Assembly: GCF_025195125.1 (NCBI RefSeq) | Contig: NZ_JAMGSL010000006.1 | Span: 107,815-171,814 of the forward strand | Direction: 5' to 3' | Origin: Streptomyces sp. Je 1-79 | GTDB lineage: Bacteria > Actinomycetota > Actinomycetes > Streptomycetales > Streptomycetaceae | Length of the DNA: 64,000 nucleotides | Shown here: positions 8,957-17,589 of the stretch, piece by piece | Position numbering within the stretch: the first letter of the stretch is position 1 | Layout of the letters: each line of letters opens with the position of its first letter | Translations under genes and position numbers: made by a program | Notes under the pieces: generated by a model | What the model was told of the DNA's origin: nothing | The model's input: the letters and a program-made list of their open reading frames with translations, nothing else | Database searches by the model: none

Positions 8957-9793
8957 TCAGATGCCGACCTTGATGCGCGTGAAGCGCTTCAGGGTGACAC
9001 CGGCCTCGTCCAGGATCTGCTGGACGGACTTCTTGTTGTCCAGCGCGTACGGCTGGCCGAGCAGCGTGGCGTCCTTGAAGAAGCCGTTGACGCGACCCTC
9101 GACGATCTTCGGGAGCGCGGCCTCGGGCTTGCCCTCGGCGCGGGTGGTCTCCTCGGCGACGCGACGCTCGGTCTCGACGACCTCGGCCGGAACGTCCTCA
9201 CGGGTGAGGTACTTCGGCGCGAAGGCGGCGATGTGCTGCGCGACACCCTTGGCGATCTCGGCGTTCTCCTTGTCGAGCTCGACAAGGACACCGATCTGCG
9301 GGGGCAGGTCGGGCATGGTGCGGTGCATGTAGGCCGAGACGAAGCCGTCGGCGTACCGCGCGAAGCGGTCGAGGACGATCTTCTCGCCGAGGTTGGCGTT
9401 GGCCTCGTCGACGTACGCCTGGACCGTCTTGCCGGGCTCGATCTCGGAGGCGAGCAGCGCCTCGAGGTCGGCCGGGGCGGTGGCGGCGACGTGGGCGGCG
9501 AGCGCGTTGGCGGCGGCCTGGAACTTGTCGCCCTTGGCGACGAAGTCCGTCTCGCACTTCAGCTCGACGAGGACACCGGAGGTGTTGTCGTCGGCGATGA
9601 CGGAGACGACGGCGCCGTTCTCGGCAGAGCGGCCCTCGCGCTTGGCGACGCCCTTCTGGCCCTTGATGCGCAGGGCCTCGACGGCCTTGTCGACGTTGCC
9701 GTCGGCCTCGTCCAGAGCCTTCTTGCAGTCCATCATGCCGGCGCCGGTGAGCTCACGGAGCTTCTTGACGTCAGCGGCGGTGTAGTTCGCCAT
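8957..9793 (-). CDS. tsf: Elongation factor Ts
   Basis: 278 residues, the actinobacterial length. The N-terminal UBA-like domain reads [20 protein letters not shown], with [14 protein letters not shown] following. The EF-Tu-contacting motif appears as [12 protein letters not shown] around residue 80. It is the nucleotide-exchange factor that regenerates EF-Tu-GTP. It lies downstream of rpsB; a perfect hairpin in the intergenic gap may set the S2 to EF-Ts ratio. Confidence 0.97.
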   Translation of the reverse strand: MANYTAADVKKLRELTGAGMMDCKKALDEADGNVDKAVEALRIKGQKGVAKREGRSAENGAVVSVIADDNTSGVLVELKCETDFVAKGDKFQAAANALAAHVAATAPADLEALLASEIEPGKTVQAYVDEANANLGEKIVLDRFARYADGFVSAYMHRTMPDLPPQIGVLVELDKENAEIAKGVAQHIAAFAPKYLTREDVPAEVVETERRVAEETTRAEGKPEAALPKIVEGRVNGFFKDATLLGQPYALDNKKSVQQILDEAGVTLKRFTRIKVGI

Positions 9794-9835
9794 GAGTCTG
9801 AGTTTCTCTCTCGAAGTCTGAAAGATCTACGGGTG

Positions 9836-9866
9836 GACGGCGGGGGCAACGCGTGCCCCCGCCGTC
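9836..9866 (-). terminator. Perfect 13-bp hairpin between rpsB and tsf
   Basis: GACGGCGGGGGCA and TGCCCCCGCCGTC pair without mismatch around a 5-nt loop. It starts 51 nt after the rpsB stop. The downstream sequence has only short T runs, so it probably attenuates transcription or protects the rpsB 3' end. Confidence 0.65.
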
Positions 9867-9916
9867 GACATCCGATACAACCAACCGGACCTGACCTGTG
9901 AAGGTCGGGCCGTGGG

Positions 9917-10846
9917 TCAGGCCTGCTCGGCCTCGGCGGCCGGAGCCTCGGCGGCCGGAGCCTCGACGACCTCGGCGGCGACGGCGTCGGCAGCCTCGGT
10001 GGCGGCCTCGGCGTCGGCGACCGGCTCGGTCTCGGCAGAGGTCTGGACCTCGGCCTCGTCAGCCTTCTTCTCGCCCTCGAGGAGGTCGCGCTCCCACTCG
10101 GCGAGCGGCTCGCCCGCGGCCTTCTCGCCCGGCTTCGAGTCACCGGTCGCAGCGCCGGAGCGGGCGATGAGGCCCTCGGCGACGGCGTCGGCGATCACGC
10201 GGGTGAGCAGGGTGACGGAGCGGATCGCGTCGTCGTTGCCCGGGATCTTGTAGTCGACCTCGTCGGGGTCGCAGTTGGTGTCGAGGATCGCGACGACCGG
10301 GATGTGGAGCTTGCGCGCCTCACCGACGGCGATGTGCTCCTTCTTGGTGTCGACGATCCAGACGGCGCTGGGCACCTTCTGCATCTCGCGGATACCACCG
10401 AGGGTCTTCTCCAGCTTGGCCTTCTCGCGGGAGAGGACCAGGAGCTCCTTCTTGGTGAGACCCGAGGCGGCGACGTCCTCGAAGTCGATCTGCTCGAGCT
10501 CCTTGAGGCGCTGCAGACGCTTGTAGACGGTGGAGAAGTTGGTGAGCATGCCACCGAGCCAACGCTGGTTGACGTACGGCATGCCGACACGCGTCGCCTG
10601 CTCGGCGATGGCCTCCTGGGCCTGCTTCTTCGTACCGACGAACATGATGGAGCCGCCGTGGGCGACGGTCTCCTTGACGAACTCGTAGGCGCGGTCGATG
10701 TACGACAGCGACTGGAGCAGGTCGATGATGTAGATGCCGTTGCGCTCCGTGAAGATGAAGCGCTTCATCTTCGGGTTCCAACGACGGGTCTGGTGACCGA
10801 AGTGGACGCCGCTCTCCAGCAGCTCCCGCATCGTGACGACGGCCAT
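9917..10846 (-). CDS. rpsB: 30S ribosomal protein S2
   Basis: 309 residues. The S2 core starts [20 protein letters not shown] and includes [16 protein letters not shown] and [15 protein letters not shown]. The last 80 residues or so are an acidic Ala/Glu-rich tail (repeated [13 protein letters not shown]) typical of Streptomyces S2 and absent from shorter homologues. The ATG at 10846 has AAGGAGA upstream; the frame stays open further upstream, but that part has no S2 similarity. It heads the rpsB-tsf-pyrH-frr-cdsA cluster. Its promoter must lie in the 255-nt gap to the divergent M23 gene; I cannot point to clear boxes. Confidence 0.97.
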   Translation of the reverse strand: MAVVTMRELLESGVHFGHQTRRWNPKMKRFIFTERNGIYIIDLLQSLSYIDRAYEFVKETVAHGGSIMFVGTKKQAQEAIAEQATRVGMPYVNQRWLGGMLTNFSTVYKRLQRLKELEQIDFEDVAASGLTKKELLVLSREKAKLEKTLGGIREMQKVPSAVWIVDTKKEHIAVGEARKLHIPVVAILDTNCDPDEVDYKIPGNDDAIRSVTLLTRVIADAVAEGLIARSGAATGDSKPGEKAAGEPLAEWERDLLEGEKKADEAEVQTSAETEPVADAEAATEAADAVAAEVVEAPAAEAPAAEAEQA

Positions 10847-11101
10847 GGCCGTATCTCCTTGTGTTTCTCGGTTATGTCCTGACACCCCGACGCGCCGTGC
10901 CGCAAGGGACCGAAAGGCGCTGCCACGGCCGGTGAAGGCTGTGTGGCGGGGCGTGCGAAGTCGACCCGGTGACCCGGATCGCCATAGGAAGTGTACGGGA
11001 CCCGGGGCGTGCCGGGTGACGGCGCTGTCCACAACCGGCCGGTATTCCACAGATACCGACCATGATCGTCGCGAAACGGACGCCTGCGGGACGGTATCCC
11101 C

Positions 11102-11572
11102 ATGCACCTCACGACACACCTGCTGATCGTCCTCACGCTGATGTGGCCCCTCGGCCCACCACGCCCGGAGATCATCCGCGGCTGGGAACCCCCGGCCGGC
11201 CCCTACGCCGCCGGCCACCGCGGACTCGACCTGGCGGCCCCCGCGGGCACCCCGGTCCGCGCGGCCGCCTCCGGCGTGGTCACCTTCGCCGGCCGGGTGG
11301 CCGGCCGCGGCGTCCTCACGATCACCCTGCCCGGCACCGGACAGCCACCCCTGCGCACCACCTACGAACCGGTGAACCCCCAGGTCACAGCTGGCACCAC
11401 CGTCACCCGCGGCGACCCCGTGGCCACCCTCGCGCCCCCACCGGCCGATGACCCCCACTGCCCGCGGGCCTGCCTGCACTGGGGACTCCTACGAGGCGAC
11501 ACCTACCTGAACCCCCTGCTCCTCCTGCGCCAGGGACCGTCACGCCTCCTACCGGTAACGGGCGTGCCCTGA
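11102..11572 (+). CDS. Secreted M23 (LytM)-like peptidase domain protein, probably atypical
   Basis: 156 residues with a short N-terminal hydrophobic signal-like segment ([13 protein letters not shown]), then an M23 fold. The first zinc motif is present as HRGLD (H-x3-D) at about residue 39. The second motif, normally H-x-H, reads CLHWGLL near residue 124, so the first His is Cys. In M23 enzymes that His acts in catalysis while the second binds zinc. The protein may therefore have altered activity or be a cell-wall-binding relative. It is divergent from rpsB and convergent with the TetR gene. Two Cys (PHCPRAC) could form a disulfide outside the cell. Confidence 0.8.
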   Translation: MHLTTHLLIVLTLMWPLGPPRPEIIRGWEPPAGPYAAGHRGLDLAAPAGTPVRAAASGVVTFAGRVAGRGVLTITLPGTGQPPLRTTYEPVNPQVTAGTTVTRGDPVATLAPPPADDPHCPRACLHWGLLRGDTYLNPLLLLRQGPSRLLPVTGVP

Positions 11573-11575
11573 TCC

Positions 11576-11625
11576 GGGGGCGGGGAGGGGGTGGGAGGGG
11601 GTGGGGGGAGGGGGCGGGGGCGGGG
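11576..11625. other. G-run tract with G-quadruplex potential
   Basis: The plus strand has at least eight runs of three or more G separated by one or two bases (for example GGGGAGGGGGTGGGAGGGGG). It fills the gap between the convergent M23 and TetR genes. Such a tract could fold as a G-quadruplex in DNA or RNA and may help end transcription from the left. Confidence 0.6.
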
Positions 11626-11635
11626 TCACCTGCGT

Positions 11636-12217
11636 TCAGCCGGAGACGCCTCGGAGGGCCATCGCGACCGCGGCCTCGGCGATGGAGTCCGGGTCCTCGG
11701 CGGCTCCCAGCTCGATGCGCCGTACCGCCGCGTCCACGACGCCCTGGAGGAGCATCGCGCCGAGGCGGGGCTGGGCCTGGCCCAGGTCGGCGAGGGCCTC
11801 GACGATCATGGCGACGAGACCGCCGTGGGCGGCGCGGATCTTCTCGCGGGCGCCGTCGTCGAGCTCGCTCGCGGAGATCGCGACGACCGCGCGGTGGCGC
11901 CGGTCCCCCACGAGCTCCAGCTGCGTGCGGACGTAGGCCTCGACCTTGCCCTCGGCCGTGCCGGCCCGTGCCATCGCCGTCTCGACCTCGGCGGCCCAGA
12001 CGGGGAAGTCGACGGCGCACAGCTCCTCGACCACGGCCGCGCGGGAGCGGAAGTACTCGTACACCGAGGAGCGGGCAAGGCCCGTGCGCTCGGCGAGGGC
12101 GGGGAAGGTCAGCGCCTCCGTACCGCCCTCGGACAGCAGGGATCGCGCGGCGTCCAGCAGGGCGCCGCGCTGCATCGTCCGGTGCTCGGCCACGGAGGCC
12201 GCTCGAATCCTGGGCAC
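11636..12217 (-). CDS. TetR-family transcriptional regulator
   Basis: 193 residues. The N-terminal DNA-binding domain (residues about 10-60) has the TetR helix-turn-helix: LTFPALAERTGLARSSVYEY followed by FRSRAAVVEEL. The C-terminal helical domain is Ala-rich and unassignable to a ligand class. The GTG start at 12217 (VPRIRAASVAEHRTM) is taken because upstream sequence is the whiG 3' region. It lies 29 nt after whiG on the same strand and may share its transcript, although sporulation genes need not be its targets. Confidence 0.85.
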   Translation of the reverse strand: MPRIRAASVAEHRTMQRGALLDAARSLLSEGGTEALTFPALAERTGLARSSVYEYFRSRAAVVEELCAVDFPVWAAEVETAMARAGTAEGKVEAYVRTQLELVGDRRHRAVVAISASELDDGAREKIRAAHGGLVAMIVEALADLGQAQPRLGAMLLQGVVDAAVRRIELGAAEDPDSIAEAAVAMALRGVSG

Positions 12218-12246
12218 GGCTCCACCATACGACCGGCCGCGGTGCG

Positions 12247-13083
12247 TCAGCGCCCTACATCGGCGAGCTTGGCTCGGAGCTGGAGGACGGACTTGGTGTG
12301 GATCTGGCTGACGCGGCTCTCGGTGACACCGAGGACCTGGCCGATCTCGGCGAGGGTGAGGCCCTCGTAGTAGTAGAGCGTGACGACGGTCTTCTCCCGC
12401 TCGGGGAGGGTGTTGATGGCGCGGGCGAGCAGCCTGCGCAGCTCTCGGTCCTCGGCGACCTCGACCGGGTTGTCGGCGGCGGTGTCCTCCAGCGTGTCCA
12501 TGAGCGACAGCCGGTCGCCGCCCTCGCCGCCGACGTGCAGCAGTTCCTCGAGCGCGACGACGTTCGCCAGGGACAACTGGCTGAAAACGGCGTGCAGTTC
12601 CTCGAGGGTGATGTCCATTTCGGCCGCGACCTCGCCCTCGCTCGGGGTGCGGCGGAGCTTGGCCTCGAGGGTGGCGTAGGCGCGCTCGACGTTGCGCGCC
12701 TTCTGCCGTACGGAGCGGGGGATCCAGTCCAGGGCGCGGAGTTCGTCGATCATCGCGCCGCGGATGCGGGTGATCGCGTAGGTCTCGAACTTGATCGAGC
12801 GTTCGACGTCGAACTTCTCGATGGCGTCGATCAGCCCGAAGACTCCGGAGGAGACGAAGTCGGCCTGTTCCACGTTGGAGGGCAGCCCCACGCTGACGCG
12901 GCCGGCGACGTACTTGACCAGCGGCGAGTAGTGCAGGATCAGCTGTTCCCGCAGCCGCTCGTCGCCCGTGTCCTTGTACGACCGCCACAGCTCGTCGAGC
13001 GATGTCGGTGCGGGTGGACGCACGGTGCCCCGGGCTGCTGGGGGCACCGCAGCGCGGTCAGACCCGGAGGTGTGCTGGGGCAT
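12247..13083 (-). CDS. whiG: Sporulation RNA polymerase sigma factor WhiG
   Basis: 278 residues. It belongs to the FliA/WhiG class of sigma-70 proteins: region 2 reads [18 protein letters not shown] followed by [17 protein letters not shown]; region 3 begins [14 protein letters not shown]; region 4 reads [20 protein letters not shown]. In Streptomyces WhiG starts sporulation of aerial hyphae and is controlled by the anti-sigma factor RsiG with c-di-GMP, a known fact of the family rather than seen here. It lies between dprA and a TetR gene. The 239-nt upstream gap has no gene I accept. Confidence 0.96.
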   Translation of the reverse strand: MPQHTSGSDRAAVPPAARGTVRPPAPTSLDELWRSYKDTGDERLREQLILHYSPLVKYVAGRVSVGLPSNVEQADFVSSGVFGLIDAIEKFDVERSIKFETYAITRIRGAMIDELRALDWIPRSVRQKARNVERAYATLEAKLRRTPSEGEVAAEMDITLEELHAVFSQLSLANVVALEELLHVGGEGGDRLSLMDTLEDTAADNPVEVAEDRELRRLLARAINTLPEREKTVVTLYYYEGLTLAEIGQVLGVTESRVSQIHTKSVLQLRAKLADVGR

Positions 13084-13322
13084 GCGTTGCCTTGAGCCGT
13101 TCTGCTGGCGGGTTTGTCGGTCTGGGTGTCCGGCTGGGAATCCTGGTGAGCGTAGCGTGACTGGACCGTCGCGGTGTGCGAACCTCTGCGGATCGCGCCG
13201 CTGCGGGTGGACGTCCTCGGCCAGGCTTTCGAACCCGGGCCACGGCGCGTTTCGGCCTCTGGGGTGCGGCCGGGAGAACTGGCTGGTTCATCACCATCAC
13301 CTTTTCACCCGAATGCTCCAGG

Positions 13323-14489
13323 TCAAGTACCGCCTCGCCGCGCGTTCGCCCCTTCCGTGGCGCTGTTCGTCAACTGCCAGTCATCTCCTTGCCGTTCGAC
13401 GAACCCCAGGGAGTGCAGTTCGTACAGTCGGGCGAGGGTGTCGTCGGTGGTGGAGCCGGCCCGGTCGGCGATGGCTGTCAGGGGGGTGGGGTGGCCGGCG
13501 GGAAGCGCTTCGAGGACGCGGGCGGTGTCCGGGCCGAGGAGGTCTCTGGGCAGGACGGGTCCGCGGCGGGCGGGGGCGAGTTGGCCCATGTCGCCGACGA
13601 GCTCGATCACCTCGGCGGCGTCGGTGACGAGGGTGGCCTCGCCGCGCAGGAGTTCGTGGACGCCGGCGGAGAGGCCGCTGGTGACGGGGCCGGGGACGCC
13701 CATGGTGTGGCGGCCGAGCCGTGCGGCGCCGCGGGCGGTGACGAGGGAGCCGCTGCGGTACTCGGCCTCGACGACGACGGTGCCGCGGGTGAGGGCGGCG
13801 ATGACGCGGTTGCGGAGGATGAATCTGCTGGGGGTGGGGTGGCTGCCGGGCGGTAACTCGCCGATGACGAGCCCTTGTTCGGCGATGCGTCCGATGAGTC
13901 CGGCGTGGCCGCGGGGGTAGGGGATGTCGACGCCGCAGGCGAGGACGGCGACGGTGGCGCCTTGGGCGGCGAGGGCTCCTCGGTGGGCGGCGCCGTCGAT
14001 GCCGAAGGCTGCGCCGGAGACGACGACCCAGCCCTGTTCGGCGAGCCCGGTGGCGAGGGTGGTGGCCATGTGGGCGCCGTAGGGGGTGCAGGCGCGGGCG
14101 CCGACGACGGCGACTGAGCGGAGTGCCCAGGTCCGGAGGTCGGCGGGGCCGCGGACCCAGAGCCCGAGGGGGCGGGCGTCGCCGAGGTCGTCGAGTTGCC
14201 GGGGCCATTCGGGGTCGCCGGGGATGACCAGGCGGCCGCCGTGCCGGTGGGCGGCGTCGAGGTCGCGCCGTGGTTCCACGGTGGCGGCCCGTCGCCGCCA
14301 TCCGGCGACCCGTTTCTCCCCGGTGCCGGGGAAGGGGCTCGTCTCCGGCCTTGCGGCGGGGTCGGTTCTGAGGTGTCGGAGGAATCCGGTGGCTCCGTAC
14401 TGCCGGAGCCAGCGGCCCGCGTGGGTGTCGCCGGGTTCGACGATGCGGGTGAGGGCGGCGCGGGCGAGGCGTTCGTCGTCCGGGGTCAT
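13323..14489 (-). CDS. dprA: DNA-processing protein DprA (Smf)
   Basis: 388 residues. The Rossmann-like core holds the DprA patterns SVAVVGARACTPYG, VVVSGAAFGIDGAAHRGAL, PSRFILRNRVIAALT and VEAEYRSGSLVTA, then MGVPGPVTSGLSAG. A C-terminal winged-helix-like segment follows (LTAIADRAGSTTDDTLARL). DprA loads RecA on incoming single-stranded DNA in competent bacteria; natural competence is not established in Streptomyces, so its role here is open. The ATG overlaps the comM stop by 4 nt (ATGA). Confidence 0.94.
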   Translation of the reverse strand: MTPDDERLARAALTRIVEPGDTHAGRWLRQYGATGFLRHLRTDPAARPETSPFPGTGEKRVAGWRRRAATVEPRRDLDAAHRHGGRLVIPGDPEWPRQLDDLGDARPLGLWVRGPADLRTWALRSVAVVGARACTPYGAHMATTLATGLAEQGWVVVSGAAFGIDGAAHRGALAAQGATVAVLACGVDIPYPRGHAGLIGRIAEQGLVIGELPPGSHPTPSRFILRNRVIAALTRGTVVVEAEYRSGSLVTARGAARLGRHTMGVPGPVTSGLSAGVHELLRGEATLVTDAAEVIELVGDMGQLAPARRGPVLPRDLLGPDTARVLEALPAGHPTPLTAIADRAGSTTDDTLARLYELHSLGFVERQGDDWQLTNSATEGANARRGGT

Positions 14490-16099
14490 GCGCGGTCCCC
14501 CGCTCCCACCGGTACGCCGCGGGCGATGCCGGTACGCAGTTCGAGGGCGAGGTCGACGTCCTGGGCGTCGGGCCGGTCGTGTCCGGCGAGGTCGGCGACG
14601 GTCCATGCGACGCGGAGGACGCGGTCGAGGCCGCGGGCGGTGAGCAGTCCGCGTTCGATGTCGCGTTCGGCGGCGGCGAGTGCTCCGGGGCCGACGAGGA
14701 AGCGGGTGCGCAGTTCGTGGCCGGGGACTTCGCTGTTGACGGTCCAGGGGGTGCCGGCGAGTCGGGTGGCGGCGCGGGCGCGTGCCTCGCGGACGCGGTC
14801 GGCGACGGTGGCGCTGGATTCGCCGCGTCCGCCCTGGCCGAGCAGGTCGGAGCGGGTGACGGGTTCGGCTGCGACGCGGAGGTCGATGCGGTCGAGGAGC
14901 GGGCCGGAGAGCCGTGCCTGGTAGCGGCGGATGAGGGAGGCGGGGCATTCGCAGCCTGCGCCGTGGAGGGTGTGGCGTCCGCAGGGGCAGGGGTTGGCGG
15001 CGAGGGCGAGGAGGAAGCGGGCGGGGAGTCGGACGACTCCGGCGGCGCGGGCGACGACGACGTGTCCGGATTCGAGGGGCTGGCGGAGGGCGTCGAGTGC
15101 TTTTCCGGAGAACTCGGGTGCTTCGTCGAGGAAGAGGACTCCTCGGTGGGCGAGGGAGACGGCGCCGGGGCGTGGGAGTCCGTTGCCGCCGCCGACGAGG
15201 GACTGCATGGTCGCGGAGTGGTGGGGCGCGCAGTAGGGGGCGCGGCGGACCAGGGGTTCGCCGGGCGGGAGGATGCCGGCGACGGAGTGGACGGCGGTGA
15301 CTTCGAGTGACTCCTGGCGGGTGAGTGGGGGGAGGATGCCCGGGAGTCGTTCGGCGAGCATGGTTTTTCCGGCTCCGGGAGGTCCGGAGAGCAGCAGGTG
15401 GTGGCTTCCGGCGGCGGCGACTTCGAGGGCGCGGCGGGCCCCGTGCTGTCCGGCGACGTCGGCGAGGTCGGGTCCGTCGGCGGGGTCGGCGGCGAGGCCG
15501 GTGCCGACGCCCGCGCCGGGGACGAGGAGTCCGGCGAGCATGGCGTCGGGGCGGCCTGCCTCGGCGGGTTCCTCTTCGGGGACGGGTTCGTCGGAGAGTA
15601 CGGCGATGAGCTGGCGCAGGCTGCGGACGCCGAGGACGGAGACTCCGGGGACGAGGGCGGCTTCGCCGGCTGTCTGTTCGGGGACGACGACCTGCCGGTA
15701 GCCGGCTTCGGCGGCGGCGAGGACGGCGGGCAGGACGCCGCGGACGGGCCGGACGCGGCCGTCGAGTCCGAGTTCGCCGATGAGGACGAGGTCGGCGATG
15801 CCCCGGGGGTCGATCCGCTCGGCGGCGCCGAGCACGGCGGCGGCGACGGCGAGGTCGAAGCCGGAGCCTCCTTTGGGTACGGAGGCGGGGCTGAGGCCGA
15901 CGGTGAGTTTCTTCTGGGGCCATTCGGCGTCGGAGTTGACGATGGCGGCCCTGACGCGGTCGCGGCTTTCGGTGAGGCTCTTGTCGGGGAGTCCGACGAG
16001 GGTGAAGGCGGCGACTCCGGCTTCGAGGTCGGCCTGGACCTCGACGACGACGCCTTCGACGCCGACGAGGGCGACGGAGCAGGTGCGGGCGAATCCCAT
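14486..16099 (-). CDS. comM: YifB/ComM family Mg-chelatase-like AAA+ ATPase
   Basis: 537 residues. The N-terminal Lon-like/ChlI domain starts [16 protein letters not shown] and contains VGLPDKSLTESRDRVRAAI. The AAA+ module has Walker A GPPGAGKT at about residue 225 and Walker B GVLFLDEAPEF, and the C-terminal Mg_chelatase_C domain includes NPCPCG and LSGPLLDRIDL. ComM is a helicase that extends heteroduplexes during transformation in competent species. Overlaps: 1 nt with yraN upstream and 4 nt with dprA downstream, so these genes are one translation-coupled set. Confidence 0.93.
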   Translation of the reverse strand: MGFARTCSVALVGVEGVVVEVQADLEAGVAAFTLVGLPDKSLTESRDRVRAAIVNSDAEWPQKKLTVGLSPASVPKGGSGFDLAVAAAVLGAAERIDPRGIADLVLIGELGLDGRVRPVRGVLPAVLAAAEAGYRQVVVPEQTAGEAALVPGVSVLGVRSLRQLIAVLSDEPVPEEEPAEAGRPDAMLAGLLVPGAGVGTGLAADPADGPDLADVAGQHGARRALEVAAAGSHHLLLSGPPGAGKTMLAERLPGILPPLTRQESLEVTAVHSVAGILPPGEPLVRRAPYCAPHHSATMQSLVGGGNGLPRPGAVSLAHRGVLFLDEAPEFSGKALDALRQPLESGHVVVARAAGVVRLPARFLLALAANPCPCGRHTLHGAGCECPASLIRRYQARLSGPLLDRIDLRVAAEPVTRSDLLGQGGRGESSATVADRVREARARAATRLAGTPWTVNSEVPGHELRTRFLVGPGALAAAERDIERGLLTARGLDRVLRVAWTVADLAGHDRPDAQDVDLALELRTGIARGVPVGAGDRA

Positions 16100-16554
16100 C
16101 AGGCCACCCCCTGGGCGTGGGTGACGACGGGGGCGCCGCGGCGGGGCAGGACGACTCCGACGAGGTCGATGCGGACGCCTCCGTGGGGTGGCGGTCCGCC
16201 GTGGCGGTCGAGCCAGCAGGCGGCGAGGCGTTTGAGCCGGTCGGCCTTGGCGGGGGTGACGGCGGCCATGGGGTGTTCGTAGGCGCCGTCGCGTCGGGTC
16301 TTCACCTCGCAGACGACGACGGTGTCCCCGTCGCGGGCGACGATGTCGATCTCTCCGGTCCGTCCGCAGCGCCAGTTCCTGGCGAGGATGTTCATCCCGG
16401 CTTCGGTGAGCCGGCGGACGGCCAGCTGTTCTCCGTACCGCCCGAGGGCGTTCTTCGCGTTCGACGTGCCTGCGGTCGCGGGGCGTGTGCTCGGCGTGTG
16501 CGCAGTGCTCGGCGTGTGCGCAGTGGTTGGCGTGTGCGCGTTCGATGCGTTCAT
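16099..16554 (-). CDS. YraN/UPF0102 family endonuclease-like protein
   Basis: 151 residues. The first 40 are a low-complexity region built from THTPST-like repeats; the rest is the UPF0102 fold, a restriction-endonuclease-like domain with [33 protein letters not shown] (E-x-D and E-V-K catalytic pattern), as in Holliday-junction-resolvase relatives. The start at 16554 (MNASNAH) has GGAGGT 9 nt upstream. The genomic linkage with comM and dprA suggests a DNA-processing role, which is an inference. The repeats encoded by an 18-bp tandem array may vary in number between strains. Confidence 0.85.
   Translation of the reverse strand: MNASNAHTPTTAHTPSTAHTPSTRPATAGTSNAKNALGRYGEQLAVRRLTEAGMNILARNWRCGRTGEIDIVARDGDTVVVCEVKTRRDGAYEHPMAAVTPAKADRLKRLAACWLDRHGGPPPHGGVRIDLVGVVLPRRGAPVVTHAQGVA
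16491..16544. repeat. Three-copy 18-bp tandem repeat inside yraN
   Basis: Three consecutive 18-bp units start at 16491, 16509 and 16527 (TCGGCGTGTGCGCAGTGC with 1 change in the second and several in the third). The unit length is a multiple of three, so copy changes keep the frame. Confidence 0.85.
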
Positions 16555-16676
16555 TCGGTACCACCTCCGGCACCGACTGTGACGCTTCGCCACGTTCCGT
16601 GTGCGGGCCGGTGGACAACTCCGCGCCTGTGGAGAACTCCGTCATCCGTTCGGGTGGTTCGCGCCGAGCTGCGGCG

Positions 16677-16985
16677 TCAGCTGCCGGGGAGCTCCAGGTC
16701 GCTCTTGTTGAGCTCCTCGATGTTCACGTCCTTGAACGTGAGGACCCGGACCTGCTTGACGAACCTGGCCGGCCGGTACATGTCCCAGACCCAGGCGTCC
16801 GCCATGGACACCTCGAAGAACACCTCGCCCTGGACCGAGTGCACCTGCATCTCGTAGTCGTTGGTGAGGTAGAAACGACGCTCGGTCTCGATCACGTATT
16901 TGAACAGCCCGACGACATCGCGGTACTCCCGGTAGAGCTTCAGCTCCATCTCGGTCTCGTACTTCTCGAGGTCCTCGGCGCTCAT
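16677..16985 (-). CDS. DUF2469 family conserved actinobacterial protein
   Basis: 102 residues, nearly all conserved in actinomycetes: it begins MSAEDLEKYETEMELKLYRE, continues YVIETERRFYLTNDYEM and ends in LEELNKSDLELPGS-like residues (IEELNKSDLELPGS). It is soluble and rich in Glu, Tyr and Val, with no known catalytic motif. It lies between yraN and the Nudix gene, a stable linkage in the phylum. Function unknown; a role in protein export or nucleic-acid handling would be guesswork based on neighbours. Confidence 0.85.
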   Translation of the reverse strand: MSAEDLEKYETEMELKLYREYRDVVGLFKYVIETERRFYLTNDYEMQVHSVQGEVFFEVSMADAWVWDMYRPARFVKQVRVLTFKDVNIEELNKSDLELPGS

Positions 16986-17040
16986 GGCATGTTCCCCTTC
17001 AGCCGTGCGTCCACCTATTGTGCGCCAGCCGCTCGCACCG

Positions 17041-17589
17041 CTAAGCGATTTCCGTGGCGAGTACCACCGGTGAACTCGGCGGTCCCTCGTCGAGCAGCGT
17101 GTGCAGCAGCTCGGCGAGTCTGGTCGGGTACACCGTCTCACGGGCCGCCGACAGTTCGGCGGAGGTCCACCACCTCAGCCCCGCGACACTGCGTTCCTCG
17201 AGCTCGGTGAGGCCGCTCGGCGCCGTGGCGGTCTGCGTGGTTCGCGCCAGGTAGTACCACTCGTCCTGGTCCCAGCGCCGCCCGTCGAACGGGAAGGAGC
17301 AGGTCCGCCGCCAGAGGACGGGTCCGAGTTCCACGTCGGTGATCCCGGTCTCCTCGGCCAGCTCGCGCAGCGCCGCCTCCTCGCGGGTCTCGTCGCCCTC
17401 CAGGCCGCCGCCGGGGGTGAACCACCAGGTCTGGGCCGGGTCGTCGGGCTCGTAGCCGTGCAGGAGAAGGATGCGGTCGTCGGGGTCGAGCAGCACGACC
17501 CGCGCCACCCGCCGCAGTTCCCGTGCAGCGACCCCCTCGGCCTCCCCCGGACCCTGAGCCGCACCCGTCATATCCGCCGTACCCGTCAC
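17041..17589 (-). CDS. Nudix hydrolase
   Basis: 182 residues. The Nudix box is complete: GGGLEGDETREEAALRELAE followed by ETGI fits G-x5-E-x7-R-E-U-x-E-E-x-G-U. Upstream, ARVVLLDPDDRILLLHGYEP is the usual first strand, and WWFTPGGG leads into the box. It should cleave a nucleoside diphosphate derivative; the substrate cannot be told. The GTG start at 17589 overlaps the sipZ stop by 4 nt (GTGA), so it is co-translated with the signal peptidase operon. Fifteen residues later there is an alternative Met. Confidence 0.88.
   Translation of the reverse strand: MTGTADMTGAAQGPGEAEGVAARELRRVARVVLLDPDDRILLLHGYEPDDPAQTWWFTPGGGLEGDETREEAALRELAEETGITDVELGPVLWRRTCSFPFDGRRWDQDEWYYLARTTQTATAPSGLTELEERSVAGLRWWTSAELSAARETVYPTRLAELLHTLLDEGPPSSPVVLATEIA

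Noticed and set aside
9917-11479. N-terminally extended S2 reading
   Set aside because: Sequence upstream of 10846 has no S2 similarity and overlaps the divergent M23 gene.
13058-13300. 80-residue minus-strand frame upstream of whiG
   Set aside because: Third codon positions show no G/C preference, the sequence is Pro/Arg-rich without family pattern, and it overlaps the whiG start.
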